DNA of 64,000 nucleotides, taken from contig JAIOJX010000004.1 of assembly GCA_022376925.1 (NCBI GenBank), positions 126,195,123 to 126,259,122 on the forward strand, written 5' to 3'. The DNA is from Tragulus kanchil (lineage: Eukaryota > Chordata > Mammalia > Artiodactyla > Tragulidae). Position numbers and translations under genes: made by a program. This document shows, piece by piece, positions 10,680 to 21,925 of this stretch; within the stretch, counting starts at the first letter, position 1; every line of letters starts with the position of its first letter. The notes beneath the pieces are model-generated. The model worked only from the letters and a program-made list of their open reading frames with translations. It ran no database searches and was not told the origin of the DNA.

Positions 10680-13600
10680 ATGGTAACCTGGCAAGAACCA
10701 TAGTTTGACCAACAGGCAGTGCTTTCTGGAACCTCCATGTGTTTTGAGTTAGTATAGTCCTTAACAAAAATCCTCCCCATTCCTTTATTTGAATTAAACC
10801 TCAACTGAGGTGGGAAGGGAGGGATGGTTAGTAGTTGACTGTCACACTTCCTGCTTCTGCCTTTAAGCATGCCTCATCCAAAGCCCACCATACAGTCTCT
10901 CTTCTCTAAGCTATTTTTGAAAAGCCTTTGAATGGTTTTTCCTTGGGGGTGTGATGTGTCATCCCAGGTCTCTTCTCCCAGCCACACTTGTGACCCAGGA
11001 GGGATTTCCCTCCGTTACCTGGAACTCCATTCTGATACTCTGGTGAAGACTACATCTACAAAATGCCTGGTCAGATTCAGTATTGATCTTAGGGCTTTAG
11101 TACTGGAATTTTCTAAGGAGCTTCTAAAACTCTGTAAATCTTGTATATATATGGGTTTATTCCCTTGGCATGTTACTTTATAGTCCAGACCAATAGAGAT
11201 GAAGTAAAAACCATGGAAGTATGAAGAAAACTCATAGTGATAGAAAATACTGTTGTAAGAAGTCTTAATTATTTTCTCTCATTTAATATTTTTAGGATGC
11301 TACAACTGGGGATCAGCCATTATTGTGATTCTTTTATCTCATTTCTGGATCTCTTTGCTGTCTCATTGTTGGAAATCCATTTTGTATGTACCCATGGACT
11401 ATTACCCTATAATTTTTCAGAATACATTTTTACAGCTTATGGGAAAAAGACAAAAAATAATATTAATACTTGTTTTTATCAGATTGATCATTTATAAAAA
11501 TGACTCACTGTAAAGCAAAGCCTTTATTGGAAGAAAAGAGAGATCATTAGTATAACAAACTAATACTTGTCGCTTTTTTTTAGCAGCTCAATGAAGGGGA
11601 ATTCAGTATTTTCTTATAGTACTAGTGAGTCAAGGGATTTAGTCATGAAGTGATGAGACTTAGCTCAGTTACATCGTGTTAGAATAGTTAGTCACCATTT
11701 CCTGAGTCAAATGCACACTCTGTTCAGCATTCCATAGATCACCTACTAGTGATGATACAGAATTGGTAACTTTAATTAGTTTTTTGTTGTATTTACAGGG
11801 CCATCCAGTGGCTGAGTTTTTATTTTATAGCCCGTGATAAAAGGATAAGCAAAAGGTAAAGTTGTTATTCTACAAAGATAATTTTTGACAAAGCTGTAAC
11901 TTCACCTACTTAGTGGGAGTTAGTATAGTCCTTAACAAAATCCTCCCCATTCCTTTATTTGAATTAAACCTCAACTGAGGTGGGAAGGGAGGGATGGTTA
12001 GTAGTTGACTGTCACACTTCCTGCTTCTGCCTTTAAGCATGCCTCATCCAAAGCCCACCATACAGTCTCTCTTCTCTAAGCTATTTTTGAAAAGCCTTTG
12101 AATGGTTTTTCCTTGGGGGTGTGATGTGTCATCCCAGGTCTCTTCTCCCAGCCACACTTGTGACCCAGGAGGGATTTCCCTCCGTTACCTGGAACTCCAT
12201 TCTGATACTCTGGTGAAGACTACATCTACAAAATGCCTGGTCAGATTCAGTATTGATCTTAGGGCTTTAGTACTGGAATTTTCTAAGGAGCTTCTAAAAC
12301 TCTGTAAATCTTGTATATATATGGGTTTATTCCCTTGGCATGTTACTTTATAGTCCAGACCAATAGAGATGAAGTAAAAACCATGGAAGTATGAAGAAAA
12401 CTCATAGTGATAGAAAATACTGTTGTAAGAAGTCTTAATTATTTTCTCTCATTTAATATTTTTAGGATGCTACAACTGGGGATCAGCCATTATTGTGATT
12501 CTTTTATCTCATTTCTGGATCTCTTTGCTGTCTCATTGTTGGAAATCCATTTTGTATGTACCCATGGACTATTACCCTATAATTTTTCAGAATACATTTT
12601 TACAGCTTATGGGAAAAAGACAAAAAATAATATTAATACTTGTTTTTATCAGATTGATCATTTATAAAAATGACTCACTGTAAAGCAAAGCCTTTATTGG
12701 AAGAAAAGAGAGATCATTAGTATAACAAACTAATACTTGTCGCTTTTTTTTAGCAGCTCAATGAAGGGGAATTCAGTATTTTCTTATAGTACTAGTGAGT
12801 CAAGGGATTTAGTCATGAAGTGATGAGACTTAGCTCAGTTACATCGTGTTAGAATAGTTAGTCACCATTTCCTGAGTCAAATGCACACTCTGTTCAGCAT
12901 TCCATAGATCACCTACTAGTGATGATACAGAATTGGTAACTTTAATTAGTTTTTTGTTGTATTTACAGGGCCATCCAGTGGCTGAGTTTTTATTTTATAG
13001 CCCGTGATAAAAAGGATAAGCAAAAGGTAAAGTTGTTATTCTACAAAGATAATTTTTTGACAAAGCTGTAACTTCTTAGGTCCCTTAAGTCTTAATATGA
13101 GGCCAGGTTATGAGGATTTGGGAAAGAGAAAGGTCTCTTTTGATTATTTTATGGTAACCTGTAGAAATAAAGTCTGGAAATAAGATTTGCTGATTAAAAT
13201 GAGACTTTATTATTTAAGTGTTTGTAAGTAGTGGATTATATTGTAAAATACTAGGATACCCACAGCACTACAGTTTTTTGAGTTTCAAACTAAATTCAGC
13301 TGTCCATTAATTATACTCAAGGTAGCAAAAATAACCAACACATTGCCTGGCCCTTTTGCATCCAATAAATATTAATTCCATTCCTTTTTTTGAACTTGTA
13401 TGTTTCATCTTTACCCACAAACTCCCCACCTCAGATCTGTTTTTTTTTCTAACAAACAGAAGAACTGATAAAAAATTTCCATTTTCCCAAAAGGTCTGTA
13501 TTTACAGCTTATGTCAAGTTACTTTTTTCCTGGATCAGGGTATATGTTTTTGAAAGTCAAATCTGAATGTGTGGATTTCAGCCTGATTTTTGTATAAGTA

Positions 13601-13875
13601 TTTTTTTTAATTGGTCCCCCTTAGATTTCTGGAAATCTAACCTAAAGTGGGAGATTTCTGTTTCCCTTGTCTTATGTACTTGGAATAGTAAGTGAACTGA
13701 GACTTATCAAGTCTACTTGCTAACAAATAATAAACATGTATGAGAATTAAATGATGGGATACTTTTATATGGGTTTTTGATATACATTTAATTTATGTAT
13801 AACTGATTTAAGGAATTAAAAATTTTATATGAGAACATACTCAAAACACTACAAATCTACTATGAGTTAGTTTTA
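10680..13875. other. Unrecognised non-coding stretch
   Basis: I recognise no gene or repeat family. Frames of 62-86 codons (for example 11237-11497) have no protein I know and no splice or codon pattern I would trust. The non-redundant length is about 2 kb. Confidence 0.4.
10746..13075. repeat. Tandem overlap duplication 5 (10746-11903 and 11917-13075)
   Basis: The unit is about 1158 bases at offset 1170-1172, with filler 11904-11916. Only A-run and T-run length differences were noticed. All short open frames in 10932-11513 are repeated at 12102-12683 for this reason. Confidence 0.96.
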
Positions 13876-14450
13876 ATCATTATTATTTAAAATTTTATTG
13901 ACTTGCAGCTGATTTACAATGTTTATTAGTTTCAGGTGTACAGCAAAGTGATTGTTATAGATGTACATATATTCATTCTTTGCTAGATTCTTTTCTCATT
14001 AGGTTGCTTCAGAACACTGAGAGTTCACTGTGCCATGTACTGGGTCCTTGTTGACTATCTATCTTGCATACACAGTGTGTGTATTCATCCCATGCTGCTA
14101 ATTTATGCCTCCCCACTGCATTCCTCTATGGCAAATTTAAGTTTGATATCTATAAATCTGTTTCTGCTTTGTAAATAAGTTCATTTATATCATTAAAAAA
14201 TTAGATTGCACATATGAGTGATATCATATGATATTTGTCTTTCTGGCTTACTTCACTTAGTATAATAACATCTACTATAATGTCTTAGTATAATAATATA
14301 CTAAGATAATATAATATATGTCACTTAGTATAAGATATCTATAATAATAATATCTTAGTATAATAATATCTATTCATGTTACTACAAATGGCACTGCATC
14401 ATTCTTTTTTATGGTAGTTTTAATTATTCCGACAATACTTTGGTTTCTTA
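13876..14450 (-). mobile_element. L1 3' end, antisense
   Basis: The pattern 'ttattgacttgcagctgatt', 'tgtacagcaaagtgattg', 'tctgtttctgctttgtaaat' and 'tgatatcatatgatatttgt' is the antisense artiodactyl L1 3' end. Part is repeated at 15142-15570. It contains an odd AT-rich expansion (14255-14375). Confidence 0.8.
14255..14375. repeat. Iterated 'cttagtataata' cluster
   Basis: Inside the L1 end, the phrase 'cttagtataata' and close variants recur about five times. One instance forms a small palindrome, CTTAGTATA-ATAA-TATACTAAG. Ordinary L1 has the phrase once. The tile copy is at 15381-15500. Confidence 0.75.
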
Positions 14451-14580
14451 TCAGTCTTCCTGATATTGCCAAGAGTGTTACTTGTAATTGTAGTATAAAT
14501 ATGAGAAAAGATCAATTATAAAAGATTTCTAGCTGAAAGAATTTCAAATAAACTTTAACTGTACTTCTGCACAAATACAT

Positions 14581-14616
<36 letters not shown>

Positions 14617-14748
14617 TACACACACACACATTTATTTAAGCAGACTAGAAAGAGCAAATCAAGTTTGCATCTGGTCTTGTCACCTCTAAAGATTTCTTAC
14701 TAATAGGTACTAAGTAATTTACCTCATAATTATTAAGTATGAACAAAT
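14451..14748. other. Unrecognised stretch with CA microsatellite
   Basis: It contains an interrupted CA microsatellite at 14585-14630 (15711-15754 in the second tile). No gene is seen. Confidence 0.6.
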
Positions 14749-14910
14749 ATAGGCATATTTCAGAGATAGTGTGGGTTTGGTTCTAGGTCACTGCAAAAAA
14801 ACAAATGTCACAATAAAGCAAACGAATTTTTTGTTCCCAGTGTGTATAAAAGGTATGTTTATACCACACTGTAGTCTATTAATGTGTACAATAACATTAT
14901 GTCTTAAAAA
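14749..14910 (-). mobile_element. Tigger1 DNA transposon, terminal part
   Basis: The phrases 'ataggcatatttcagagata', 'gtgggtttggttctaggtca' and 'ctgtagtctattaatgtgta' match the Tigger1 (pogo/Tc-mariner) terminus in the orientation where the transposase is on the minus strand. A Bov SINE follows inside it. The tile copy is at 15875-16036. Confidence 0.85.
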
Positions 14911-15133
14911 GTTGTGGGTGTGTGTGCTCAGTCGTGTTCAAATCCTTACAGCCTCATGAACTGCAGGCCACCAGGCTCTTCTGTCCATGGAATTTCCCAG
15001 GCAAGAATATAGGAAGGCATTGCCATTTCCTGCTCCAGGGGATCTTCCTGACCCGGGTGTTGAATTGGCATCTTCTGCATCTCTTGCATTGGCAGCTGGA
15101 TTCTTCACCACTGCAACAGCTGGGAAACCTCTT
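14911..15133 (-). mobile_element. Bov-tA SINE inside Tigger1, copy one
   Basis: The antisense SINE has 'gtgctcagtcgtgttcaaat' and 'tgttgaattggcatcttctg'. In the second tile (16036-16258) Tigger1 sequence continues on its far side, so this is an insertion into the transposon. Confidence 0.88.
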
Positions 15134-15706
15134 AACTCTAAACTGAGAGTTCACTGTGCCATGTACTGGGTCCTTGTTGACTATCTATCTTGCATACACA
15201 GTGTGTGTATTCATCCCATGCTGCTAATTTATGCCTCCCCACTGCATTCCTCTATGGCAAATTTAAGTTTGATATCTATAAATCTGTTTCTGCTTTGTAA
15301 ATAAGTTCATTTATATCATTAAAAAATTAGATTGCACATATGAGTGATATCATATGATATTTGTCTTTCTGGCTTACTTCACTTAGTATAATAACATCTA
15401 CTATAATGTCTTAGTATAATAATATACTAAGATAATATAATATATGTCACTTAGTATAAGATATCTATAATAATAATATCTTAGTATAATAATATCTATT
15501 CATGTTACTACAAATGGCACTGCATCATTCTTTTTTATGGTAGTTTTAATTATTCCGACAATACTTTGGTTTCTTATCAGTCTTCCTGATATTGCCAAGA
15601 GTGTTACTTGTAATTGTAGTATAAATATGAGAAAAGATCAATTATAAAAGATTTCTAGCTGAAAGAATTTCAAATAAACTTTAACTGTACTTCTGCACAA
15701 ATACAT

Positions 15707-15737
<31 letters not shown>

Positions 15738-16035
15738 GCATACACACACACACATTTATTTAAGCAGACTAGAAAGAGCAAATCAAGTTTGCATCTGGTC
15801 TTGTCACCTCTAAAGATTTCTTACTAATAGGTACTAAGTAATTTACCTCATAATTATTAAGTATGAACAAATATAGGCATATTTCAGAGATAGTGTGGGT
15901 TTGGTTCTAGGTCACTGCAAAAAAACAAATGTCACAATAAAGCAAACGAATTTTTTTGTTCCCAGTGTGTATAAAAGGTATGTTTATACCACACTGTAGT
16001 CTATTAATGTGTACAATAACATTATGTCTTAAAAA

Positions 16036-16258
16036 GTTGTGGGTGTGTGTGCTCAGTCGTGTTCAAATCCTTACAGCCTCATGAACTGCAGGCCACCAGG
16101 CTCTTCTGTCCATGGAATTTCCCAGGCAAGAATATAGGAAGGCATTGCCATTTCCTGCTCCAGGGGATCTTCCTGACCCGGGTGTTGAATTGGCATCTTC
16201 TGCATCTCTTGCATTGGCAGCTGGATTCTTCACCACTGCAACAGCTGGGAAACCTCTT
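16036..16258 (-). mobile_element. Bov-tA SINE inside Tigger1, copy two
   Basis: This is the tile duplicate of 14911-15133. Here the downstream flank is the true continuation of Tigger1 (16256-16302). Confidence 0.88.
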
Positions 16259-16302
16259 AATTTAAAAAATATATATTTTATTGTTAAAAACTGCTAAAAG
16301 TT

Positions 16303-16561
16303 GGGCTTCCCTGGTGGTCCAGTGGGTAAGGACACCGCCTTGCAGTACAAGGGGCGTCAGTTCACTCCCTGGCCTGGGAAGTTCCCATGTGCCGCGGAGC
16401 AGCTGGGCCAGTGTGTCCAACTACTGAGCCAGCGCTCTGGAGCGCATGCACCCAGAGCCGGTGCTCTGCAATGAGAGCCCACTGCGATGGGATGCCTATA
16501 CAAGCCAAAGAACAGAGACGGAAACAAATGAAAGACCAATAGAAGTAGCAAAAAAAAAAAC
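16303..16561 (+). mobile_element. CHR-like tRNA-derived SINE
   Basis: The head is 'cttccctggtggtccagtgg' and the body holds 'gtgtccaactactgagccag' and 'ggagcgcatgcacccagagc'. The end is 'agaccaatagaagtagc' plus poly-A. It interrupts Tigger1. This is the family that recurs through the window and shows the clearest target duplications. Confidence 0.85.
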
Positions 16562-17700
16562 CCACTAACAATTATCTCAGACTTCAGTGAGTTTTAGTCT
16601 TTTTGCCAGTGAAGGGCCTTGCTTTGATGTTGATGCCAGCTGACTGACCAAGCTAGTGGTTGCTGAAAGTTGAGGTGACTGACAACAATAAAATTTTTCA
16701 CATTGATTGATTTTTTCTTTTATGAACAATTTCTCTGTACCATATGATTCTGTTTGGTAGCATTTTATTCACTGGTAGAATGTCTTTCAGAGTTGGAGTC
16801 AGGCCTCTCAAATGCTATTGCTGCTTCATCAACTAACTTTATGTAATATTCTAAGTCCTTTGTTGTCATTTCAACTGCCTTCATGGCATCTTCAGCAGGA
16901 GTAGATTCCATCTCAAGAATGCACTGTCGTTGCTAATCTATAGGAAGCAACTCCTCATTTGTTAAAATTTTACCATGGGATTGTGGCAATTAAGTCACAT
17001 CTTCAGGCTCCACTTCTGCATCTCTTGCTTTTTGTACATCTGCAGTTACTTTTTCTAATGAGTAACCCATGAGAGTTGGAATCAACTTCTTAAACCTCCG
17101 TTAATGTTATTTTGGCCTCTTCCTGTGATCACGAATGTTTTTAATAGCATGGCGGATCAGTTAGCTTACAGTTGATTTTACCAGATCCATCAGAGAAAAC
17201 ACTATCTCTGGCATCTATAATCTTACAAAATGTGTTTCTTAAATAAGACTTGAAAGTCAAAATTATTCCTTGATTCAGGGGCTGCAGAATGAATGCTGTG
17301 TGTAGAGGCATGAAAATAATGTTATCTTGTTTGCTCATCTTTCTCAGAGAAAGCTCTTGGGTGATTGGTGCATTGTTAATGAGCTGTGTTTTGAAAGGAA
17401 TCTTTTTTTCTGAGCCATAGGCTTTAACAATGAGCTTAAAATATTCAGTACCATGTTGTCAACAGATACGCTGTTATTCAGACTTTGTTCTTCCATTTAT
17501 AGTCCATAAACAGGGTAATTTTCAATTTAGTGAAATTCTTAAGGTCTCAGGGTTTTGGGAATGGTAGATGAGCACTGACTTCAGCTTCAAGTCACCAGCT
17601 GTGTTAGCCCCTGACAAGAGAGTTACCGGATCCCTTAAAGCTTTGAAGCCAGACATTGACCTCTCTATGGAAGTCCTGGGTGGTGCAAGTACTCCAATCT
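16562..17700 (-). pseudogene. Tigger1 transposase, decayed (copy one)
   Basis: This is minus-strand remnant coding sequence of a pogo-type DDE transposase, which cuts and pastes DNA in the nucleus. Translated pieces include 'VTLLSGANTAGDLKLKSVLIYHS' (reported here only in part: key words GAN, LIYH) near 17522-17640 and 'LHTAFILQPLNQGIILTFKS' near 17240-17320. In the family these carry DN(A)PGH and MDQG. Here the first reads INNAPI and the second LNQG, so two catalytic Asp are Asn. Frames are broken by stops and indels. It is split by SINEs at 14911 and 16303. Confidence 0.88.
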
Positions 17701-17810
17701 CTCTTATTTTCATCCTCTTCCCTGCCCTCGAATTAGAGCAATAAATGGGAAGGGTTGGCCAAATTACATATATTGTTTCACTAAAAGTCCAATATTTTTC
17801 TTGGAAAATC

Positions 17811-17859
17811 CCATGGACCGAGTAGCCTGGTGGGCTGCAGTTCATGGGATCACAAAGAG
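17811..17859 (+). mobile_element. Bov-tA SINE fragment
   Basis: A 50-base piece ('aaaatcccatggaccgagta', 'gggatcacaaagag') abuts the decayed Tigger end. It recurs at 19006-19065 and 20096-20155. Confidence 0.7.
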
Positions 17860-17915
17860 CACGTATGCAATAAAATGGGAAGGGTAATGGCCAAAATTCC
17901 TCAACTAGTACATGG

Positions 17916-18905
17916 TTTTTCTTTTATGAACAATTTCTCTGTACCATATGATTCTGTTTGGTAGCATTTTATTCACTGGTAGAATGTCTTTCAGAGTTGG
18001 AGTCAGGCCTCTCAAATGCTATTGCTGCTTCATCAACTAACTTTATGTAATATTCTAAGTCCTTTGTTGTCATTTCAACTGCCTTCATGGCATCTTCAGC
18101 AGGAGTAGATTCCATCTCAAGAATGCACTGTCGTTGCTAATCTATAGGAAGCAACTCCTCATTTGTTAAAATTTTACCATGGGATTGTGGCAATTAAGTC
18201 ACATCTTCAGGCTCCACTTCTGCATCTCTTGCTTTTTGTACATCTGCAGTTACTTTTTCTAATGAGTAACCCATGAGAGTTGGAATCAACTTCTTAAACC
18301 TCCGTTAATGTTATTTTGGCCTCTTCCTGTGATCACGAATGTTTTTAATAGCATGGCGGATCAGTTAGCTTACAGTTGATTTTACCAGATCCATCAGAGA
18401 AAACACTATCTCTGGCATCTATAATCTTACAAAATGTGTTTCTTAAATAAGACTTGAAAGTCAAAATTATTCCTTGATTCAGGGGCTGCAGAATGAATGC
18501 TGTGTGTAGAGGCATGAAAATAATGTTATCTTGTTTGCTCATCTTTCTCAGAGAAAGCTCTTGGGTGATTGGTGCATTGTTAATGAGCTGTGTTTTGAAA
18601 GGAATCTTTTTTTCTGAGCCATAGGCTTTAACAATGAGCTTAAAATATTCAGTACCATGTTGTCAACAGATATGCTGTTATTCAGACTTTGTTCTTCCAT
18701 TTATAGTCCATAAACAGGGTAATTTTCAATTTAGTGAAATTCTTAAGGTCTCAGGGTTTTGGGAATGGTAGATGAGCACTGACTTCAGCTTCAAGTCACC
18801 AGCTGTGTTAGCCCCTGACAAGAGAGTTACCGGATCCCTTAAAGCTTTGAAGCCAGACATTGACCTCTCTATGGAAGTCCTGGGTGGTGCAAGTACTCCA
18901 ATCTC
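17916..18905 (-). pseudogene. Tigger1 transposase, decayed (copy two)
   Basis: This is the near-identical tile copy of 16712-17700, with the same stops and the same Asp-to-Asn changes. It is not independent evidence of a second transposon. Confidence 0.88.
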
Positions 18906-20869
18906 TCTTATTTTCATCCTCTTCCCCTGCCCTCGAATTAGAGCAATAAATGGGAAGGGTTGGCCAAATTACATATATTGTTTCACTAAAAGTCCAATAT
19001 TTTTTCTTGGAAAATCCCATGGACCGAGTAGCCTGGTGGGCTGCAGTTCATGGGATCACAAAGAGCACGTATGCATATGGAGTAAGAACACTGCCACAGG
19101 CTGCTGGGTGATTACGTCGAGGACCTGAATCAGAGGACCCAGAAATGGGTTCCTGCCATGTACTGAGAGACGTCAGGAAGCCATGGGATAGTGGAGGCAC
19201 CCAGAGACTTTCTCCTTTTACCTGGAGAAAGATGAAGCGTAACATGGAAAGAGAAGCCACCATGACACATGTGTGACAGGATTGTATGTGAAGTAGTTAC
19301 AGGTATATCTTCTGCTACCAGAATTCCTTCCTCACGTATTTTTTACTTTTTACTTTTGCCTGTAGATATGATTCCAGAAATACCAGAGCATAAGAACCAT
19401 AAAGGAATGCAGGAGAGAAACTTTAAATGACTTGGGATTTTAAGCACAAAAGCATGGTTCTAAGTGTAAGGAAAGAAAAATTAGAAGAATATTTGATCCA
19501 GCAATGTGGACCACATATTATATCTCTGTGCTTCTTTCCCTCCCTCTACATGAAAATCTGAGGTTGAAAGGGGGGGAAAAGAACCTGAGTGAAGGTAGGT
19601 GCCCTTTTCTTCTTACACATGAGTTTCCTAGGTGGGGCTAGATGCCAAATATCAGTCTTTAAGTGTAGGGGCCTAAGAGTAGAAGAAATGAGCATAATAT
19701 CTCTGAATCTAGTTCTGGATGAGAGGTTGCATTTTCTCTTTGCTACAACAATGTAGAGGCTGTAGGCAGACCAGAGATGTTCAGTTTTTTATTTAGTCCA
19801 TAAACAGGGTAATTTTCAATTTAGTGAAATTCTTAAGGTCTCAGGGTTTTGGGAATGGTAGATGAGCACTGACTTCAGCTTCAAGTCACCAGCTGTGTTA
19901 GCCCCTGACAAGAGAGTTACCGGATCCCTTAAAGCTTTGAAGCCAGACATTGACCTCTCTATGGAAGTCCTGGGTGGTGCAAGTACTCCAATCTCTCTTA
20001 TTTTCATCCTCTTCCCTGCCCTCGAATTAGAGCAATAAATGGGAAGGGTTGGCCAAATTACATATATTGTTTCACTAAAAGTCCAATATTTTTTCTTGGA
20101 AAATCCCATGGACCGAGTAGCCTGGTGGGCTGCAGTTCATGGGATCACAAAGAGCACGTATGCATATGGAGTAAGAACACTGCCACAGGCTGCTGGGTGA
20201 TTACGTACGAGGACCTGAATCAGAGGACCCAGAAATGGGTTCCTGCCATGTACTGAGAGACGTCAGGAAGCCATGGGATAGTGGAGGCACCCAGAGACTT
20301 TCTCCTTTTACCTGGAGAAAGATGAAGCGTAACATGGAAAGAGAAGCCACCATGACACATGTGTGACAGGATTGTATGTGAAGTAGTTACAGGTATATCT
20401 TCTGCTACCAGAATTCCTTCCTCACGTATTTTTTACTTTTTACTTTTGCCTGTAGATATGATTCCAGAAATACCAGAGCATAAGAACCATAAAGGAATGC
20501 AGGAGAGAAACTTTAAATGACTTGGGATTTTAAGCACAAAAGCATGGTTCTAAGTGTAAGGAAAGAAAAATTAGAAGAATATTTGATCCAGCAATGTGGA
20601 CCACATATTATATCTCTGTGCTTCTTTCCCTCCCTCTACATGAAAATCTGAGGTTGAAAGGGGGGGAAAAGAACCTGAGTGAAGGTAGGTGCCCTTTTCT
20701 TCTTACACATGAGTTTCCTAGGTGGGGCTAGATGCCAAATATCAGTCTTTAAGTGTAGGGGCCTAAGAGTAGAAGAAATGAGCATAATATCTCTGAATCT
20801 AGTTCTGGATGAGAGGTTGCATTTTCTCTTTGCTACAACAATGTAGAGGCTGTAGGCAGACCAGAGATG
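18704..20869. repeat. Tandem overlap duplication 8 (18704-19779 and 19794-20869)
   Basis: The offset is 1090 with filler 19780-19793. It overlaps duplication 7, so 17500-17869 exists three times. One interior indel was noticed: 'ttacgtcgagg' against 'ttacgtacgagg'. Confidence 0.96.
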
Positions 20870-21189
20870 GAGAAGACCCAGTGACAGCCTGAGAGTTCCC
20901 ACAGAAACTGGCAGAGAGAGTTACCTAGTATCTCCTGTTGATGCTTTTGCCTTAGAAGTGTAGCCCCGGTAGTCCTTAAAACCACAGGTGGTGTCCTGCA
21001 GTAGTTTTATTAAAATCTGAATCCTGACCCCCTGTATGCTTCCTCCTTAATTAAAAATGTGAGTACCCCGTGTTTATTGGACTGTGATGGGATCTCCCAA
21101 CCCTTCAGTCACTGGGACTGGCCCATTCTCCCCAGCTTTGGATGGCAGACTCAGCAAACACTGTAAATGAATGTGCCGGCTAGTACCAT
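19076..21189. other. Unrecognised stretch (duplicated)
   Basis: Apart from the Tigger piece at 19794-20055 and the SINE piece at 20096, I recognise no gene or repeat. The non-redundant length is about 1 kb. Confidence 0.4.
19794..20055 (-). pseudogene. Tigger1 transposase fragment (copy three)
   Basis: Third occurrence of the segment around the GAN...LIYH motif, created by the tile duplication. Confidence 0.85.
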
Positions 21190-21400
21190 CTGGATGAGTA
21201 GCTTCACCCAGAAACTGTGTTGTCCAGTATTTTAGCCACTAGTACATTTGAAATGTGTTTGCTTTGCATTGATATATGCTGTGTGTAAAATATACATCAG
21301 ATTTCAAAGACTTACTACATTTCTAATGTATCTTGTAGAAAATTAAACATTACAACTCTGGCTTATGTTAATTTCCTGTTGGAAAGCACTGGGCTTAGAC
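21190..21400. mobile_element. hAT-type non-autonomous transposon fragment (family uncertain)
   Basis: The phrase order 'gttgtccagtattttagcca', 'catttgaaatgtgtttgc' and 'cagatttcaaagacttacta' resembles an old hAT-Charlie-like MITE. It is diverged and incomplete; the family name is not assigned. Confidence 0.45.
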
Positions 21401-21713
21401 ATGCCATCAAGCCACGACTATGACAGAATAATTTAGTGTTTCAGTAGCACTAGCATATATATATATGCAGGAACTAAGAAGCAGACAGTTCTCCTATCAA
21501 TGCTTCAGTTTGCTAAGAGTCCCAGAGTTTTGGGCTCTAAGTTATTTATTTATTTTCACGGGGAGGGGCTCTCATTTAGAGATAAGGGAGGTTAGAGAGG
21601 AAATTACACTTTTTGACTGAGTTTAAATCTGAATTGACTGAAAAATCTCTTCCATCACAGAGTTTATCTGTAAAGTCCTGGGGAAACCCTTTTGTTCTCA
21701 GGTATAAATTGAT
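21401..21713. other. Unrecognised stretch
   Basis: No gene or repeat recognised, apart from a short TA run near 21457-21466. Confidence 0.5.
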
Positions 21714-21925
21714 TGTTCCTGGTGGCTCAGGTGGTAAAGAATCTGCCCACAAGGCACGAGACCTGGTTTGATCCCTGGGTCAGGAAGATCCTCTGGAGAA
21801 GGGAATGGAAACCTACTCCAGTATTGCTGTCTGGGAAATCCCATGGAGAGAGGAGCCCAGCAGGCTACAGTCCAAAGGTCCCAAAGAGTCGGACACGATT
21901 GAACGACTAACACACACACACACAG
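21714..21925 (+). mobile_element. Bov-tA SINE with (CA)n tail
   Basis: A well-preserved copy: 'gttcctggtggctcaggtgg', 'cccaaagagtcggacacgat', ending 'gaacgactaacacacacac'. Confidence 0.93.

Larger units (their letters stand above)
14016..16260. repeat. Tandem overlap duplication 6 (14016-15135 and 15142-16260)
   Basis: The offset is 1126, falling to 1124-1125 after a CA-repeat length change (two bases shorter in copy two). Filler is 15136-15141. Copy one ends exactly at the end of a SINE. Confidence 0.96.
16712..19075. repeat. Tandem overlap duplication 7 (16712-17869 and 17916-19075)
   Basis: This is the longest offset, 1204-1206, with filler 17870-17915. Single changes such as 'gatacgctg' against 'gatatgctg' (17469 and 18673) are the only interior differences noticed. 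Confidence 0.96.

Noticed and set aside
10932..12683. Repeated 83- and 86-codon frames suggesting a tandem gene family
   Set aside because: They repeat only because of tile duplication 5, and neither copy resembles a known protein or shows exon signals.
17141..17845. Functional transposase gene
   Set aside because: Reading frames are broken by stops and indels, the catalytic Asp residues visible are Asn, and two SINEs split the element.
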